From contig CAZYDJ010000149.1 in assembly GCA_964646035.1 (NCBI GenBank), forward strand, positions 1 through 5,873: a DNA stretch of 5,873 bases. Direction: 5' to 3'. Position 1 is the first letter of the stretch. Each line of letters starts with the position of its first letter. A model generated the notes under the pieces. That model searched no databases. It saw only the letters and a list, made by a program, of their open reading frames with translations, and was not told the origin of the DNA. The position numbers and the translations under genes are program-made. Below, piece after piece: positions 5,517-5,873 of this stretch. This DNA is from CAYLMM01 sp964646035 (lineage in GTDB: Bacteria > Krumholzibacteriota > Krumholzibacteriia > LZORAL124-64-63).

Positions 5517-5873
5517 TCACTCCTGGTCTGCGTCGCCGGGCGATATGTCCAGGCCCAGGTCCAGGGCCGGAGCCGAATGGGTCAGACGGCCCACCGAAAC
5601 CGCGTCCACGCCGGCCCGCGCGAACGGACCGGCTGTCGCCAGGTCGATGTTGCCGCTGGCCTCCAACCGGGTCCGCCAGCCCTTGCGCCCCTCTTCGCGA
5701 TCGCGCTCGGCCACCGCCGCGGCGGCCAGATCCGGGTCGAAGTTGTCGAGCATGATCCAATCGACCCGCAGGGGCAGAACGGTACGCAACTGTGCGATGG
5801 TATCCACCTCGACCTCGATCAGCAGATCGGGCCGGTCGGCGCGGGCGTAGGCCACCAGTTCGTCCAGACCGGC
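5517..5873 (-). CDS. nadC: Nicotinate-nucleotide pyrophosphorylase (carboxylating), C-terminal part; runs off the right edge
   Basis: Quinolinate phosphoribosyltransferase converts quinolinate and PRPP to nicotinate mononucleotide, CO2 and pyrophosphate in NAD synthesis. Only the last 118 codons are present, covering part of the phosphoribosyl-binding barrel. Family motifs are LIEVEVDT (the vEvEv strand), WIMLDNFDP, LEASGNID and GVDAVSVGRLTHSAPALDLGLDI, the last being the near-invariant C-terminal signature. The stop TGA (5517-5519) is followed five bases later by the birA GTG, and the birA ribosome site lies in the nadC end, so the two are coupled. The nadC-birA-coaX arrangement is a plausible cofactor operon whose promoter lies beyond the window. 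Confidence 0.95.
   Translation of the reverse strand, partial: AGLDELVAYARADRPDLLIEVEVDTIAQLRTVLPLRVDWIMLDNFDPDLAAAAVAERDREEGRKGWRTRLEASGNIDLATAGPFARAGVDAVSVGRLTHSAPALDLGLDISPGDADQE
5520..5524 (-). promoter_or_regulatory. Ribosome binding site deciding the birA GTG start
   Basis: AGGAG on the minus strand, overlapping the last codons of nadC, is eight bases from the GTG at 5509-5511. The alternative GTG at 5518-5520 shares a base with this site and is too close to use it. Confidence 0.6.

Noticed and set aside
4579..5760. Longer birA start (393 residues)
   Set aside because: The extra part is an Arg/Gly-rich shadow of nadC. The GTG at 5509-5511 has a well-spaced AGGAG.

Overview
This is a compact, GC-rich bacterial segment in which every real gene lies on the minus strand, so it reads from the right edge to the left. 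Gene content is chromosomal. Nothing points to a phage, plasmid, insertion sequence, CRISPR array or RNA gene. The phylum cannot be fixed from the window. A cofactor-gene block, a Bacillus-like type I-alpha glutamine synthetase and a polysaccharide locus with a Wzy_C/WaaL-type membrane protein suggest a high-GC, probably Gram-negative-type environmental lineage.

Right part (about 3792-5873): the end of nadC (NAD synthesis), then birA (biotin-protein ligase) and coaX (type III pantothenate kinase, CoA synthesis). nadC and birA are 5 bases apart and birA overlaps coaX by 23 bases, so this looks like one translationally coupled cofactor operon.

Middle (2250-3791): a 147-base AT-rich intergenic region and glnA. 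Read on the minus strand, this region holds a near-consensus sigma70 promoter (TTGACA, 17-base spacer, TATAGT). A perfect 8-bp hairpin with seven T follows within a few bases of the expected transcription start. Then come an AAGGAG ribosome site and the glnA start. A factor-independent terminator therefore lies between the glnA promoter and glnA itself. It would also stop transcripts arriving from coaX. This is the most interesting regulatory structure in the window.

Left part (1-2199): a small exported protein of unknown function with a C-terminal membrane anchor, an O-antigen ligase/polymerase-like membrane protein, and the first 79 codons of a family 4-type glycosyltransferase. They are joined by an ATGA overlap and an 11-base overlap, so they form a tight surface-polysaccharide operon. 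It starts only 50 bases after glnA with no visible terminator between. The glycosyltransferase has an in-frame TGA at codon 51 while the frame stays open and family-like on both sides, indicating a recent nonsense mutation or a base error. The ligase-like protein has Asn where the family's conserved loop His is expected.
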